A stretch of 64,000 bases of DNA from Paraphaeosphaeria minitans (GCA_015832175.1 WJXW01000013.1:62001-126000); one strand, 5' to 3'; counted from the first letter of the stretch, positions 22,691 through 36,499 are shown. Numbers and translations: made by a program. The notes: generated from the letters alone by a model not told the origin.

Positions 22691-25600
22691 ATGGCCTTAA
22701 GACTAGGAGACTTTCTAGAGGAACTACAACCTAAGGACGTTGCGCAATAATTAATACTGCCTCCTTAGTAGAAAGATAAAGCTAAAGTAATATAGCTTTA
22801 ATAAGTAAAGGAAGCAACAAACATTAAGGCCATTACCTTAAGAGGAGAGATCGCACAAAAGTACTAGATAAATAGAGTAGATTTACACAGCCACCTACCC
22901 CCTTCTTTAAAACAGCTAAACACTTATATAGTGTACATAATCGCGTAATATTACGTAAGTAGCCTTAAAAGTAAAGAGGTAATCTCTTCTTTTACTAAAG
23001 ATTTTAACAACTAGAAAGAGAGAACCTTTAATAAGATTAGTTATATAGTAAGAAGAGAGCTTATTACTTTTCTTATAAAAAAAGGCTTTGTCGCTACTAA
23101 TTCTATAATAAAGGACACCTATGTAAAGAAACTCTTTAAACTATTACAGCTTAACTATAAGCTATAGACCCTTTGCATAATAACTCCACAACCGCAACCC
23201 AAACTACTTTACATAATCCTAATAATATAACCTACACTATCTATAGGTAATGCATATACACATAGAGCACAGCTAGGGCCTATCCCCATACGTACAAGGA
23301 CAGAGACACCATATATAGAGCCACACCAGTGGTAGTAGCCTAAAACCTAGACTGCTTTTACCCAACAAACTACATCGTACGAAGAGGCTAGACACTCCTA
23401 GTCTCCTTAACAACTAGGAGATTATGCTTATATCTAGCCAGACAAGATTATTCTCTTTTAGAAGGCTTAGAGTAAAGAGAATAACTACACTAGTAGGCTG
23501 TATAATATCTTAGCAGATAAGATAGAAGTCTTTAGAGAACTATACTATAGGCTAGGTATACTATAGGACTAGTATACAAATATCTTCCTAGGAATCCTTT
23601 CTAATTGTGCGAGTACCTACTACCTATATAATATTAGACTAGGACTTCTATAGGATAAATTATATAACAGACTAAATAGGCACTTTAACACTAGTGTTAA
23701 TCATAATTAGTACTAGATAGACTAGACCACTCTTACCTTTAAACGCTATAAAAGGGATAATCTAGCTACTACATTATATAAGGCCCTAGAAGTAATAATT
23801 AATAAGCTTACCTTAGCCTAAAGGGCTCTTAGATAAGGCTTTAGTAGTAAACTACAACTATACACTACTATTATATAAGCATGCCGCAGCTATCCTAACT
23901 TTAAATAAGCTATATTCAACTTTAAAAATATAGTAGAAGGCTTATTTAGTAACCTTTATACGTTACTCTAAGTTACTAAAGATAGGAAGAAGTTATAGTT
24001 CCTCTAAGATAGTAAAAAGGTGTACTACACTAATTAATAATATAATAATTCTAATCGCATAAAAGGATCTAGCCCCTTTAGAGGCAGATTAACCTTTAGA
24101 CTAAAAAAAAGAGGCAACTTTAGAAGTTTAAGCTCTTATATAAAACAGAAATACTTTATATACTATAAAGAAAGATACTAGTCTACTAACTATCTACTAA
24201 GGAATACCTAGCGAGCTAGAAGGTAATACATATTATTATACGCCAACTTCTACGAACATAAACCCTCTGCTATAGATATATAAGCATACATCCTTAACTT
24301 TAAAGGAGAGCTAGAGAAAGAAGACTATCGCACGAAAGAGGAGGAAGATAAATAAGACTAATAGAGTAATAAAGAAGAAGCATAAAAGGCTACCTTATAC
24401 CTTACTTCTACTGCCTACCTTTATCGCACAACTAGCGAAGACATCTAACATGGCAAGGATAATAAGAATACAGAGGAACCTACACAACTGTTTACTCTAG
24501 CTAGTTAGTATTGTATAAAGTACTAAGGAGAACTCTAGGACACAGGCGCCGCATGAGTGTCTACAGTAGGAAAGGACCAGCTCACTGCCTACTTACACAA
24601 AAACCTAACTACTAAAATAGACTAGTTACTAGGATCTACTAATATTAGCTTTAGAGGACAGGGTTCCTAGACATCTCTAGGCACTATACAAATTACTAAC
24701 CCTATAGGAATAGTAACCTACTATATCCTTAACTCCCTAACACTATTCCTACTATCGCTAGCAGATACTAATAGACTTAGGGCATACTTTAATAACATCC
24801 TAAATGTTATTATATAAAGGGATAGTATAACAGTCCTAGTTATATAAAAGTAAGGTCACCCCTTCTTTAACCTTAGTAATAAGGAATTAGCTCTCTTCTT
24901 TATAGAGATAGAACTCTAACGCCTACACTGCTATTTTAGACACCCCTAGATAGAAAGACTGTATAAGCTTCTTACTTAGGTAGGGTATAAAGTAAAGAGC
25001 TCTATACTAGAAGAAGTAAAAAAGTTCTATTACTACTACTAGTTATATAACTAAGCGCTAAGACGCTTTAAGTTCTTTATTTAAAATAACTTATACTTTA
25101 ACTATAAGATTATTATTAATATTATACAAATTAGTGAAAGGGATGTCCTACATGTTATTAATATAGATATATTCTTTTAGGCAGCCTAATTCCTAAGATT
25201 AATAACTATATAAGACACCTAGGATGCCTTAATAAGATACTAGATTAATGTATACTAAGGCCCACTAGATTATATTATTTATAACCTAGGAACTAATTTC
25301 GCTTCTAATAAGTTTTAGAATCATGCGAAGATAGTTAGGGTAGAATATAGGTAAATACTAGTAGAGGCACACTAGGCTGTAGGTAAGATTAAAAGAGTAT
25401 ATACACTACTATACTAAGCGTATAACATTCTAAGAGCTAAGATTAACAGTTATATAGATAATAAGACAGTGCTATAGATAGTAGTAAAGGCACTAAATAA
25501 CACAGCTAGGCCTAATAGTATAGTACCTACCCTCCTAGTCTTTAGTGCTTACCTAAGGATTAATAAAGACTCTCTACCCTTACTAGAACTAATCGCCTAA

Positions 25601-27718
25601 GCTAATATAGTTTAGAAAGCAATAAAAATACTTAAGAAGAATAAAGCTAAAGTTAAAATTACTTATATAATTAATACTAGGAATAGCCTATTATTGCACA
25701 GAACCCTTACACTCCTACTAGGCTTAGAAGTTATAGCCTAAAGAGAAAAGAAGGGATAGCAAAGACTATATAAGATTAAGAGTATTAAAGGAAGAGACAT
25801 TATCCTAGAGCTTAAAAATAGACCTCTAAAACTGCGCTATATATAGGTTAAACTATACTATCGCGCAACTAAAGACAGCACATAGGAACTATAGAATGTA
25901 GATGCTCCTATAGCCGCATAAATTAAAGCTCTAAAGCTAAGGCCAAGGGGAAGACCTAAGAAGGACTAAACTACCATAGTTGCATAATTAGGTGAAGCTT
26001 AATAAAGATTAGGAAGACTAAACACCCAGTTTATTACCTAAAAAGAAAAAGATAACTTTAAGTTTACACTAAAGCTTTGTGCGGACAGCGTTATTACTAC
26101 ACCTAGCTAGCCCTTTAAAGAATTAGATGTGGCAGAAATAAATGCCCTTATTACTAATAGCACTTTTAAGATCTTATTGTACAACCCTAATAAACAATCT
26201 AGCTGTATCTTTAACCTACGTCTTGTATAAGAGATTAAAGGCAAGACAACCTAACTATATAAGAAATTAAGACTTGTCTTTGCTAGCTATTTAGATAAAG
26301 AAAAAAAGGAGATCTTTACACAATCCTCTACTATCTAGCGTATAAGCTAGAGGTTACTGTTAGCTCTTTCTATAACACTAATTTAGTTATACAATATGCA
26401 CATTAAGCTTAGGGACATTACTTGGGCCTATATGTAGTCTACTAACAAACTTCTTCGCACATTATACGCCTAACTACTAGCAGAAATACACAATTTCTTC
26501 TTACTAAACATAATTCTGCGAGTTGTACAACCTCTATATAGCGCAGTAGAATTAGGTCTCTACTGGTTTAAGACATACCACAACTACTATAAAGAGAAAC
26601 TAAGGATGCATATGTTAACGTACGACCTATACCTACTTATTATAGATAAGGGACCTAAAATGTTTGGCATTACTAGACTCTAGACTAATAACACCCTTAG
26701 TGTAGTCACAGAAAGCTTTATATAATAAGAAGAGGAGTAGCTCTATGCTGTAAAGTTTCGTGCGAAGGACAAAAGCGTCTTAACACAAGATAGGGTAATT
26801 AAGTTTAATAGAGGCAAAATCCAACTTACCTAGGGTGTTATTACCCTAGAATAAAAGGGACAGGCTAAAAGCCTTCGCATAATTAATCCCTAGGACAAAG
26901 ACACTATACACTAATATATTACACAATAAGTAAGAGGTGTATATATCTCTTTAGTTTGCTAACTAGAAGTAACATTTAACCTATTTATTACCGCGCAAAC
27001 AATAGTACTAATAAAAGAAAATATTAAGGCACTAAACATACGTTTAAACTAGCAAATTTAGAATATATAAAGAGGACTAAAATTTATTCCACTTAACCTA
27101 GGTCGCACAAAGCTGTTTATTTTTATAGATGGCTCTTTTACTAATAATAGAGACCTAAGCTTACAGCTTAGCTTTATTATTATGCTAGCAGAGAAACATT
27201 GCATAATAACTTAGGACTTTAAGATCTATAGTAATATTATCTACTAGAACTTAGTAAAGTGTAAAAGAGTAACTAGAAGTGTTCTAGTAAGTGAATTATA
27301 CAGTCTAGTAGGTAGTTTTAATAATATAATTACATTAAGCACAACACTCTAATAAATTGTATAAACACTTTAGATCCCCCTAATTCCTATTATAGTCTAT
27401 ACTAAATTAAAATCCCTATACAAATGCCTTATACGACTAGGCACTACAAACAAAAAACACCTTATAATTAATATTATGTTAATTAGGGAGTTGTACAAAA
27501 AATAGAAAATTACAGAGATTAGGTAGATTAATAGTAAAGATAATTCTACTAATACTTATACAAAGAAAGCACCTAACTAGGCACTCTAAACACTAATCTT
27601 AATAAATAAACTACACATTACTATTAAGGCTTTAGTAGACAGAATTAACAAGGACTGCACAACAGAGTAACTACTCTACTACATAACATTTCTTTTATTA
27701 TTTTACTTACTATTTTAA
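22691..27718 (+). pseudogene. Copia D gag-pol polyprotein
   Basis: A single frame runs from ATG 22691 to TAA 27716-27718, 1,676 codons. It has no net frameshift: the start, the protease motif (DTGAA from 24539) and the stop are all in frame. Gag occupies the first ~590 codons and ends with a KYFIYYKERY knuckle remnant near 24150, where Cys have become Tyr. Protease follows (GELxDTGAAxVST), then integrase (HCYFRHPQIERLYKLL remnant near 24930, with the catalytic domain following), RT (IKLRDITQAY near 26400, LYSAVELGLYWFKTYH near 26535) and RNase H (FIFIDGSFTNN near 27120, VLVSELYSL near 27280). In-frame TAA/TAG fall at Gln/Trp-type positions. The RT YxDD box was not located. Gag-pol in one frame is usual for many fungal copia elements. 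Confidence 0.85.
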
Positions 27719-29005
27719 AAAAAAAAATTTTTTCTTTTCTTCTGTCTAACTTGCTACAACTTCGCACAGACATATTTATTTTTAGGCTGTATAAGCCCTA
27801 CTACTAATTTAACATCACAGTTTTATTATAAAAGAGGGAACACATTATAGGAGATCGTACAAAGATATTAAAGAACATATTTTCTGTATTAATAATTTAG
27901 ATATCTTAAGACTAGGCCTACCTACCCCTTTGTGTGACAAAGACATTCACCCCCCCCTATACACAACGCTCACAACGAGCACTGTGCGACTTCCACACGC
28001 AGGCGCTGCATAATCTAGACTTATAACCTGGGATTGCACGACAATCTAGGAACACCTAATTACCAGCATTAGTAGTGCCGCACGAGTGAGCACAAGGCTT
28101 ATTTTAAACTTAGCTGTATAACTAGATAAGCACTGCTTACTAATATCCCTTACGTTGTATAACGCGAGTAGCCTACCACTAGAGATTCATACTAACTAGG
28201 ATTTGCACAATAATATCCTAGGAAGGCATCTAGGCCACCCTAGCCTCTTTATCCTACACCTATTAACATTATACAATAAAAACAAAGATGCTCTAGAGGA
28301 TTTATTATATGTCTACTACTAGGCTCTGCATAAAGGCCCTTATACTAGGCAAACTAGTAGGGAGGTTAACCTAGATACGCGATCTAGTCTAGCCTATAAT
28401 AACTAGTATAAAGACACTAGTAGTAAAGGTACTAGCACCTAATAGACTAATAGTATTATTAGCTATTATATAATAGTAAGTGTGTGTGTGTGTATATATG
28501 TATATGTTTTATTAAAAATCAGCATTATATAAAAAAGCTATATATATTTACTAGTAATAGAGCACTAGCTACTAGACACTAGGATACTAAAAAGAATAAA
28601 GTAAGAAGGGAGGAAGGTATATGTACATTAAAGTGGAATAAAAGAGAGAGGGTTTAGGGGAGCTAGGAGATATCCTTTTATACCTACTTACTAAGACCTA
28701 GCGCTAAGCATTGTATTGCTTAACACCCTACCTTTTATTTACGCATAAGGCACATGCCTAGAAAGAGCCTTATTATACAATGCGGCTCTGCTACTGTACA
28801 AGGGGATAAAGTAAAAACTAAGTAGGTTAGCTGTTACTACCTATTTGCACAAGAGTAGGTGTAAATAGGACCTTTGCTGCATAGTAACACTGTACCTACC
28901 CTACAACCTATTCTAATAGGGGAAGGCCAACTGTATAGATAGAGAAGGATAGGAAAGAGAAGCGTATAATAGACATAGGCTATTACACAAAAGAAAAGTT
29001 ACTAG
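27719..29005 (+). other. 3' noncoding region of copia D
   Basis: It holds an A/T homopolymer junction right after the stop (about 27717-27735), a (TG)6 run with a TA-rich tail at 28481-28506, and no recognisable protein. The same region is at 56842-58140, inverted, in D'''. A shorter version, lacking the microsatellite, is next to the 3' LTR of D''. Confidence 0.6.
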
Positions 29006-29243
29006 TGTCTATACAGTTTATCGTACAAGTAGCACTAGGTAAAGTAGGGGCCTACCTACCTATAAGGACCTGCATAAGGACCCACTACTTAGGTTAGCGC
29101 TAAGAGGCAGAGACTTTATAAAGCCCTTAGTGCCCCTTTATATAATAGACAAGACGTAATTAATTAAACCTACTTCTTACCCTTTACACAATAGTATACT
29201 ATTAATCCTTAAATACTTAATTGCAGATTAAGCCAAACCTATA
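29006..29243 (+). repeat. 3' LTR of copia D
   Basis: This 238-bp LTR, tgtctatacag to aacctata, is followed by the TSD ttact and then C3 sequence. Confidence 0.93.
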
Positions 29244-29248
29244 TTACT

Positions 29249-32200
29249 TTTTTTTTATATACGCAGCTCTTTTCTCTTTAAAGGTTTAGACTAGGTTATC
29301 TATATCTTTAAAGTTTAACATTAGAATCTAGGTATTCTAAGTCTTATTATAGCCTTTCTAGTAGAGTAGGTATTACTTTTACCTCTTTTTTATTTACTTA
29401 GCTAGGATTTCTTCTACTTCTTAGGCTTCTCCTCCTTTAGGTGTAACCTCTAGTAGCTAGGTGTTAATGTCTTCTACTCCTAGCCTTAGTTTCTATTATT
29501 TAAGAAGGGAAATATAAAACACGTTATAAATATAATAGTATAGTAGAAGGAGTAGATAGTATGCCTACGTTCTAACTGCGTCCTACACTTAGAAGGGCCT
29601 AATAAATTTTCTTAATAGCTTCTTACTTAGTTATTAAGGTATATGTATATTCTTTATACTAAGTAGGACTAAGTCGCCTCTCTAGAATAACTCTTACTTA
29701 TGCTTTTTATTATAGTACTAGCTCTAATACTCTTGTGCTAAGTATAGGTGCTCTATAAGTAATACGTATACGTTGTGTATACGTTTTACTCTTTTAACTA
29801 TATCTAGTAGTTCCCCCTCTAGCCTACTGTTTATAAGAGGCGTAGTAAGGATAGGGTGCTTACTATATACTATATAGAAAGGCGTTATTTTTATTAAATT
29901 GTGGATGGAGTTGTTGTATGCAAATTAAGCTGTTAGGAGTAGTTTAATCTAGTTTATTTATAGAGGTATAATAAATATACAAAGGTATTGTTTAAGCGTC
30001 TAATTCTAGCGCTCTATTTGCCTGTCTATTTAAGGGTGGAAAGTAGTGCTAAGCCTACGCTTTACCTGTAGTTGGTAGTATATTTCTGCCTAAAAAGTGG
30101 AGGTAAAGGTAGAGCCCTTATTAGATATAATACCTTTCTAAATACTAAACTTTAAGATAACTTCTTAGAAGTAGGCTTCTATAAATTCCTTTATATCTTA
30201 TATTTTCTGTGTAGGGATATAGATAACTATTTTAGAGAAGCGGTATATAATTATAAGAATTGTATTAAAAGCGCAGCTGTCTTAATCCTTTACTAGTGGG
30301 AATCTAGTTATAAAGTCTAGTAAGACTTCTTTAAAGATATCCTTTAGCGTTAGAAGAGGTAATAGCTAGCTATACTTACTATACTTTAGAGCTTTACTCC
30401 TTTGGCAAATAGTATAAGTCCTTACGTACTTCTAAATATCTTAACCTATAAGAGGCTAATAGTAGGTCCTCTTAATAGCCTTAAGCGTTCTATGTACACT
30501 AAAGTGGCCTGCTATATACATGTTCTAGTGCTAGAATAAAATCTCTTACCTAATTGCTAGTTTATCTAGGATGTATAATCTACTATTATACCTTAGGACT
30601 TCTATTTTATTAAGGCGCTATACTTACGCTTTACTACTACTTTAAGTGCTTCTCTTACACTTTAAGCTAGTAATACGCTTAATAGTAAAGGTGTCCCTTT
30701 GCTAAAGCTGCTAAACTTTAGTAATAAGGTTAGACTTTTTTATTATAGGTTTACTACTAACTAATACTCTAGCTAGTAAGCGTGGTACGTATAGCGTGTA
30801 TACTATAGCACTAGTAGTAGAGACTCTTATAGCTTTGTAAATATTAGTAACATGCGTCTTATATGCGCCTAATAAGCTTAGCTTATTTATAGATCTACTT
30901 ACTCTACTATACTTAGTCCTCTATAGTATTTTGTTCTATAGGGTAGGTAATAAATAGGTTAGCGATAGGTTCTCCTATGCGTAATTTACCCTTCTTAATA
31001 GTCTATTTGCTAGGTTTATTTTCTTTAGGCGGTGTTCTACTTTAAAATTAAAACCTACTAGGTACATCGCCTATTATACTTATTATAGGTTTAGCTTCTA
31101 TATAGTGCGTATGCTGCGTAAGTTATTATAGTTACTTAGCACTCAAATTGTGTGCTGTGTGCTATCTAGATAATATCTCTATTACTTAAAGTAGTAGATA
31201 ATAGTAAGGAGCTTAAGGTTATATACCTTATAATTTAGGTCTACTGCTTAAAGTTTTCTTAATATAAAAGTAACTAGGTGCCACTTCTAGTCCTTAAATA
31301 GCTGCGAAAGGATACTATATATTATAAAAGTAGATATATTAGTCTCTAATTAGATTAGCAGCGTAGGGTTAAAGTAGCGTAGGATAGGCGTACTTAAGAA
31401 GCGCGTTTTAAGTATTTTAAAAGTATTATTAGCTTCTACTAACTATTAGAACACTTAGTTCTTCTTAAGTAGGTCTAAGAGAGGAGCAGTTTCTTGCGTA
31501 TATACCTTAATAAATCGCCTATAAAAGTTTATAAAGCCTAGAAATAACTAGAGCTCTTAGATGCTAGTTAGCTATAGTTATTCTATAATAGTTACTGTGT
31601 GCGTAAGATTAGCGCAGATTCCTTGCGTAATTATAATAAAACTAAGAAAATAAACTTTGCCTAAGGCAAATGTGCACTTAGTTAAATTAATAAAAAGTTT
31701 AGCCTTACGCAGTAATTTAAGTATAGTGTAGACAGTACGCTAATAAAGCGCAAGATCCTTATTATAGGTATAGATATGTATATTATCTAGGTATACAATA
31801 TATATATAATCTAGGTGTAGTGCTAGTGCCTTATTAATATATGCCTAGAAGCTCGCAAGGGCATTAGTTAAGCTAAATAGCATTACTACGTATTTAAAGT
31901 GGCTATAGCGAGTGTAGAATATAGTTTTCTACTTGTCTCTTACTTAGATCTAAATTCTGTAGTAGGCGTTGTAAAGATTAAGGGTTATATAATAGTATAC
32001 GCCTAATAGGCGGTTAAGCGTCTCTCTAACTAAGGGTAGTAGGCAATAATCTTTAATAGTAATTACGTTAAGGCCCTAATAATCTACGTAAAGCTATAGT
32101 GTGCTATCTTTCTTAGGGGTAAATAGAATTAGTGCTCTAGCTAGACTAGTGCTATACCTAATCTATCCCTTTTTTAAAGTATCTTCTAGATACTCTTAAA

Positions 32201-32900
32201 GTACCTTAAGCTCCTGCTTTAAGAGATTATAGAGTAGTCTATAAGAAGGTTCTTTTCCCTCTATAATAGGGATAGCATAGTTAGACTTTTTAAAATTTAG
32301 TAGGGTAGATGCTGCTTTTTTATTAAATATATTACTATATTTGCGTAATGCGTTAGGAATATATAGTACTTACGCTGCGTATGCTTTATTAATACGCGCT
32401 AGGTGCTTTAAGCTTACACTAGTTATCTGTAAGACCCTTAGAAGAAATAAATCTAAGCTAGTATACTCTATGTTATCTTTAAAGTCCCTTACAGTAATAA
32501 GCTATATTAAAGCTATAGTATAGCCCTAGCGCTATGTTTATAAGCTGTAATTAAGGTGGATATTACCTTCTTATAAGAAGGGGTTACTAAGTAGGAGAGG
32601 GATCCTTTCCTTATTAACGCTATAGATAGTGGTCTTCGTCCTACACTCTACTTTTATATTATCTATAATACGCACCTAGAGTGTATAGATAGCGTAGGTA
32701 CTTTACCTTTAGGCCCTAATCTATTCTAGCTTAAAGAGCTTAGCCCTTTTAATAGGCTTTAGATTTATTTTAACAGTAACAATCTAGCTAATTAGGCTAA
32801 TATTAGCTTATAGGTTAAGAATTATTTAGAGTTCCCTCTCTAGACCTATATTTCTAGCTGCGCTACACGTGCGCTTTATGCCTAGTAAGATATAAATTAG
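29249..32900 (-). pseudogene. Chromovirus C3 pol: RT, RNase H, integrase, chromodomain
   Basis: The protein is read leftwards from about 32900. RT carries YLDN for YLDD near 31785, followed by YNKDLALYQRTVYTIL and [11 protein letters not shown] remains. RNase H and integrase occupy about 31400-29600. The C-terminus at about 29430-29265 contains YLLYxKGYNKTxNT, a chromodomain remnant. Protease should lie at about 32900-32550, but I could not pin its motif. The frame is broken by RIP stops and several probable frameshifts. The C-terminal part is also present in C2 (48140-49034). Confidence 0.8.
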
Positions 32901-32949
32901 TAGGCGCCTTACTCTACCTAGGTTATAGGTAAGGCTTAGCCCTTTCCTA

Positions 32950-34040
32950 CATAGTTTACTTGTATAGGAATCTAGTTAGGATTACTACCTTTGTATTTAT
33001 TAGTATAGTGGCCAGTTTTATAGCACTTATAGTAAGTAACACTTTTCTTATTTTAGGTTTTACTATTACCTTTAGATATTTAGCAGTTTAGGGTAGTATT
33101 CTTAGATTTCTTTAATATATAACGTAGGCTTAACTTCTGCGTTATAGGTGCGCGGCGTAGGTTTCACTTAAGTGTAGAGCCTAAAGCGATAAAGTCTTTC
33201 CTAGTTATAGGCACCTAATAGTAGTTAGTAATAGCTCTCTATAGCTTAGGTTTAAGCTTAGAGAAAAGGTACTACACCTTTTACTTTTTAGTGTAAGGTG
33301 TAAGTTAATCTTTAAGGACATTAAGGTAGATTATAAAGAAGTAAATAGTTTAGTCTTTTTGCTATATTACCTAAGTATGCGCTATAGCTACTTCTAAGCT
33401 ATAATTTACTAGGTCTAAAAGTAAGTTAAGTATATACTACTTAAAGTACTTCTAGATAAGTATTTCTCCCTTAGCTTTAAAGGTGCATTTATAGTGTATA
33501 TACTATAGTTCTCTTAGGTTGCCTATAAGGTACTATATTACCTAGATAACCTTATCTCTATTCTATACAAATTCTTATAGTAAGAGGCGAAAGGCCACCT
33601 TATAAGAATAGAAGAATTTATAATACTCTTTAAGGTTCTTACCTCTATATTTAGTAGAGTCCTTAGGTTAAAGCGCACGCTTAATATATATTACTATATA
33701 TACTATAAGCACGTCCCGCTTATGTATATTAGTAGATAGGATTTTAATATTCTTAGTAGCAGCTACTATACTAGGGGTTTAGCTTATACTTTTAAGTTAA
33801 GAGATTTTATTTTTTAAGATATAAAGTTAATACATAGCGCGAAGCTTATTACGCTTCTTTTTAGTAACTAGAATACGCTACTTAAGTGTTAAAAGTAGAC
33901 TTAAGTTATACATTACTAGCTCTCCTCTTATATACTAGATAAGAGAGTCTTTACTGCCTTTAGGGGCTTTAAGTAAGGTCTACCCCCTACTAGTAGCTTA
34001 TATAACTCTAGGAGCTATCCTTAGATTATTATAGATAAAG
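32950..34040 (-). pseudogene. Chromovirus C3 gag
   Basis: This minus-strand region follows the 5' LTR. Near 33010-33060 the reverse strand reads YYKCYKTGHYTNKYKG, a CCHC knuckle with all but one Cys turned into Tyr and the His kept. The upstream part is Glu/Lys-rich capsid-like sequence without a distinctive motif. Borders are approximate. Confidence 0.65.
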
Positions 34041-34048
34041 TATTATTA

Positions 34049-34264
34049 TATAAACTCTAGTTATAGGTAATAGTACTTACTTTACACTAGAAAGGATAGT
34101 AAAAGGATAACTCTAGTAATATTAATAGAATAATACTTATCTTATATTAAGTTAACGCGCGGCGTAGGTTTTACGCAGCTGGCTTACTTAGCGCACAGAC
34201 CCTCTATAAGGCCTTAGCGCTAGATACTATAAAACTACAACAATATCGTGATCTACCTGTTATA
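34049..34264 (-). repeat. 5' LTR of chromovirus C3
   Basis: This 216-bp LTR, tataaactctag to cctgttata, is followed by the TSD aggcc at 34265-34269. Confidence 0.9.
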
Positions 34265-34269
34265 AGGCC

Positions 34270-34364
34270 CTAGAGTAGTTTTAGGAGGGAGCCGCTTAAA
34301 GTCTACTTTAGGTAGATATAGTAGTCTAACGTGCCCTAGTATAGTAAAAGGCTAGACGCCTTAG
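34270..34364 (-). mobile_element. Chromovirus B1, piece 3 (95 bp between C3 and B3)
   Basis: This short B1 remnant lies upstream of the RT core and aligns to B3 39345-39433. The left border is the C3 TSD aggcc; the right border is cttag (34360-34364), the TSD of B3. It proves that C3 and B3 entered the same B1 copy. Confidence 0.85.
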
Positions 34365-34556
34365 TGTTATAAGCTAGCCTTAGAGAATAAACAGAACTAT
34401 AAGTGCCAAATATAAAGGATAAATTCTAGGTATTAAGTCTCTATAGGGGGGTGTGCCGCTTATAAGAAGAGTTTTCTTTAGTAGGTCCACTTCTTTAGGG
34501 CGGTTCCTTTCCTTAAAATCTTTCTAAAGGCTAGGGCTATGCCCTAGCCTATTATA
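34365..34556 (-). repeat. 3' LTR of chromovirus B3
   Basis: 192 bp, tgttataagc to cctattata; see the B1 LTR entry for the family. Confidence 0.93.
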
Positions 34557-35025
34557 TACCCTAGACCTTACTTAGTTTAAAATGTCTTATAGTTACAAGA
34601 TAAGCTTTAGAGATCTTAGAAGTATTATGCTATAGTAAGGTAGTAGTATAGAGGCGGCCCTAAGGCAGCCTTAGGGCGAGGGCCCTTATTAGGCAGTTTA
34701 TTTATTCACCTTATTATTATAAAGTAATAGGATAGCGCTCCTACCCTTTCTAATATAATTATTATGTGTCTATTACCTTAGTAGTGCGTCGCTATTACAG
34801 TCTCTTTATATTTACGTTACTCTACCTTCCCTTTTTCTTTCTTCTCTCTCTTTCCTATACTAACCCTAACCTACGCCTATTCTAACTTCCTTAACTATTT
34901 ATAACCACCTCCGTCCCTATCTCTTTCTAGCCCTAATCTAGTTTCCCTCCTATTCCTACGCTATGCGCCCCTATACTCTTATTAGCCTCTTAGCCCTTTT
35001 CTTTAGCGTTCTATTCGCGGCTATA

Positions 35026-35610
35026 GCTAACGTTAATATTATTAATAATAGTCTCTAAGGTGGTGCCGCCTTAGTAGATCTTTTTAGTCCTAGTAGTAGT
35101 AGTAGTAATAACCCTTTAAACCTAAACTAGCGCCTTACTAAGCCTAGCTATGCGTACACTAAGGAGAAGATTAATAACACTAAAGTAAAAAAGATTCTTT
35201 AAAGCCTTAACACGCCTACACAGTAGCCTAGTAGTAGTAATTACCCTTACCCCTTTATAACCTCTAAGAGGCGCGTACTAGCTAATTGCCTTAACCCTAT
35301 TACCTCTACTTATACTCTAAAGCGGCTCTATATTACTAAGAGCGCGGTCCTTTAAGAAGACAGTTTAGATAAAGAGCTAGCTAACCCTAATATAGGCCTT
35401 ATATACATTAAATATATTAGGCGCCTAAAATAGCTTAGGCGTGTAAAGTAAGTCTATAGCCTCGCATTCTAGGCTATTATTAATATTTATATAACTATTA
35501 ACTATTCTAGGGCTACTTCTATAGCGCCTACTATCGCACTAAGGCCACCTGCTAGTACAATTCTACCCCCTTTACTAATAACCTAGGCCTAAGGTAAGCT
35601 CTACGCCTCT
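35026..35610 (+). pseudogene. Antisense ORF in the 3' region of chromovirus B3
   Basis: This is the same frame as 9034-9630 in B1. Segments such as NPYxLTKPSYAYTKEKINN and PYPFITSKRRVLANC can be read. Compared with B1 several differences fall in third codon positions, which mildly favours a once-coding frame, although RIP also produces such changes. Unknown function; approximate ends. Confidence 0.38.
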
Positions 35611-36499
35611 AGATTAAATACATAGAGTAAGGCTAGGTTAATAGTAATTTGCATATCTATAATCTTAGAATATATAGCACTAACCTCTAGAAGCCTATAA
35701 CTAGAACGCTACCTACCTTTATAGTAGAGTTTTACTACTTAGCCTAGCAGTATAAGCGGTACCTAAACTTAGCGCTTAAAAACTCTAGCCTAATCTAGGA
35801 GCTAGACTCCCCTACTATACCCCTACCTTAGTATGGTAATAGAATAGTAGTTGCCCCCCCTAGTATAGATATAGCCCTAGTAGCACCTTCGCTCTAGATA
35901 ACTCTAGTCTAGCGTAGTAGTAACTATAATTAGAATCTAGTAGTATTAGCCAACAATATAGTAGGATAGATAAATAATATAAGAAATTATATCTAGCAAT
36001 CTAAAGAGAGTATAGGCTAGCGCCTAGATAAAATAATCTAGACCTAAGCGTAGACTACTAATCTACTTACTATTATTACAAAGTAACTTAGGATAGCTCT
36101 TAGCTAACGCCACCTTACTCTTCTAGCGGCCCTAGCCTAATAGCGTATACCCTTTAACTTATAGTAAGAGCCTTATAGAGTGACTTTGCCTAAGCCTTTA
36201 TCTAGGGCTAGCTTAGTGCACCCTTCTAGGTGCTACTGCTACTAGTGTAAAGAGTAATATAGTTATTATAGCCCCCTTTTATTCCTACCTAGTGTTACTT
36301 TAGTGCCGCTTTAGTTATAGTAACCCTAGGGCTAATAGCCTTTAGTAGTTTTTAGATAGATAGCGCCTCTACTAGGTTAGTAGAGGAATAAATTCTTAAA
36401 TACCTATTATAGCTTTCTTTATAATGTTTATATATTCTTCTCTATAGGCTAGATAGGACTATTATTATACCTATAGTCCCCCTAGGCGGCCTTAAAGCA

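Larger units (their letters stand above)
22001..29243 (+). mobile_element. Copia element D, complete 7.2-kb copy inside C3
   Basis: This Ty1/copia retrotransposon is on the plus strand. LTRs are 22001-22238 and 29006-29243; the TSD ttact is at 21996-22000 and 29244-29248. The empty site is seen in C2 around 48130, where the two C flanks are joined. One long frame encodes gag-pol. About 1.3 kb of noncoding sequence lies between pol and the 3' LTR. Many CpA dinucleotides survive on the plus strand, so RIP has hit it less than its host C3. Confidence 0.93.
20493..34264 (-). mobile_element. Chromovirus C3, 13.8 kb including nested copia D
   Basis: This minus-strand Ty3/gypsy element inserted in B1, with aggcc at 20488-20492 and 34265-34269. 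LTRs are 20493-20706 (3') and 34049-34264 (5'). The polypurine tract lies at 20709-20724 (read on the minus strand as agagggggaggttc), confirming polarity. Without D (22001-29243 plus one TSD) it is about 6.5 kb. Gag, RT, integrase and chromodomain are recognisable, and an antisense Cys-rich ORF lies near the 3' LTR. Fragments of the family recur as C1 and C2. Confidence 0.9.

Noticed and set aside
28481..28506. The TG/TA microsatellite as a regulatory or centromeric signal.
   Set aside because: It is part of copia D's 3' noncoding region and recurs, inverted, in D''' at 57346-57360.
32341..32523. Plus-strand open frame of 60 codons.
   Set aside because: It is antisense to chromovirus C3 pol, with no recognisable domain.
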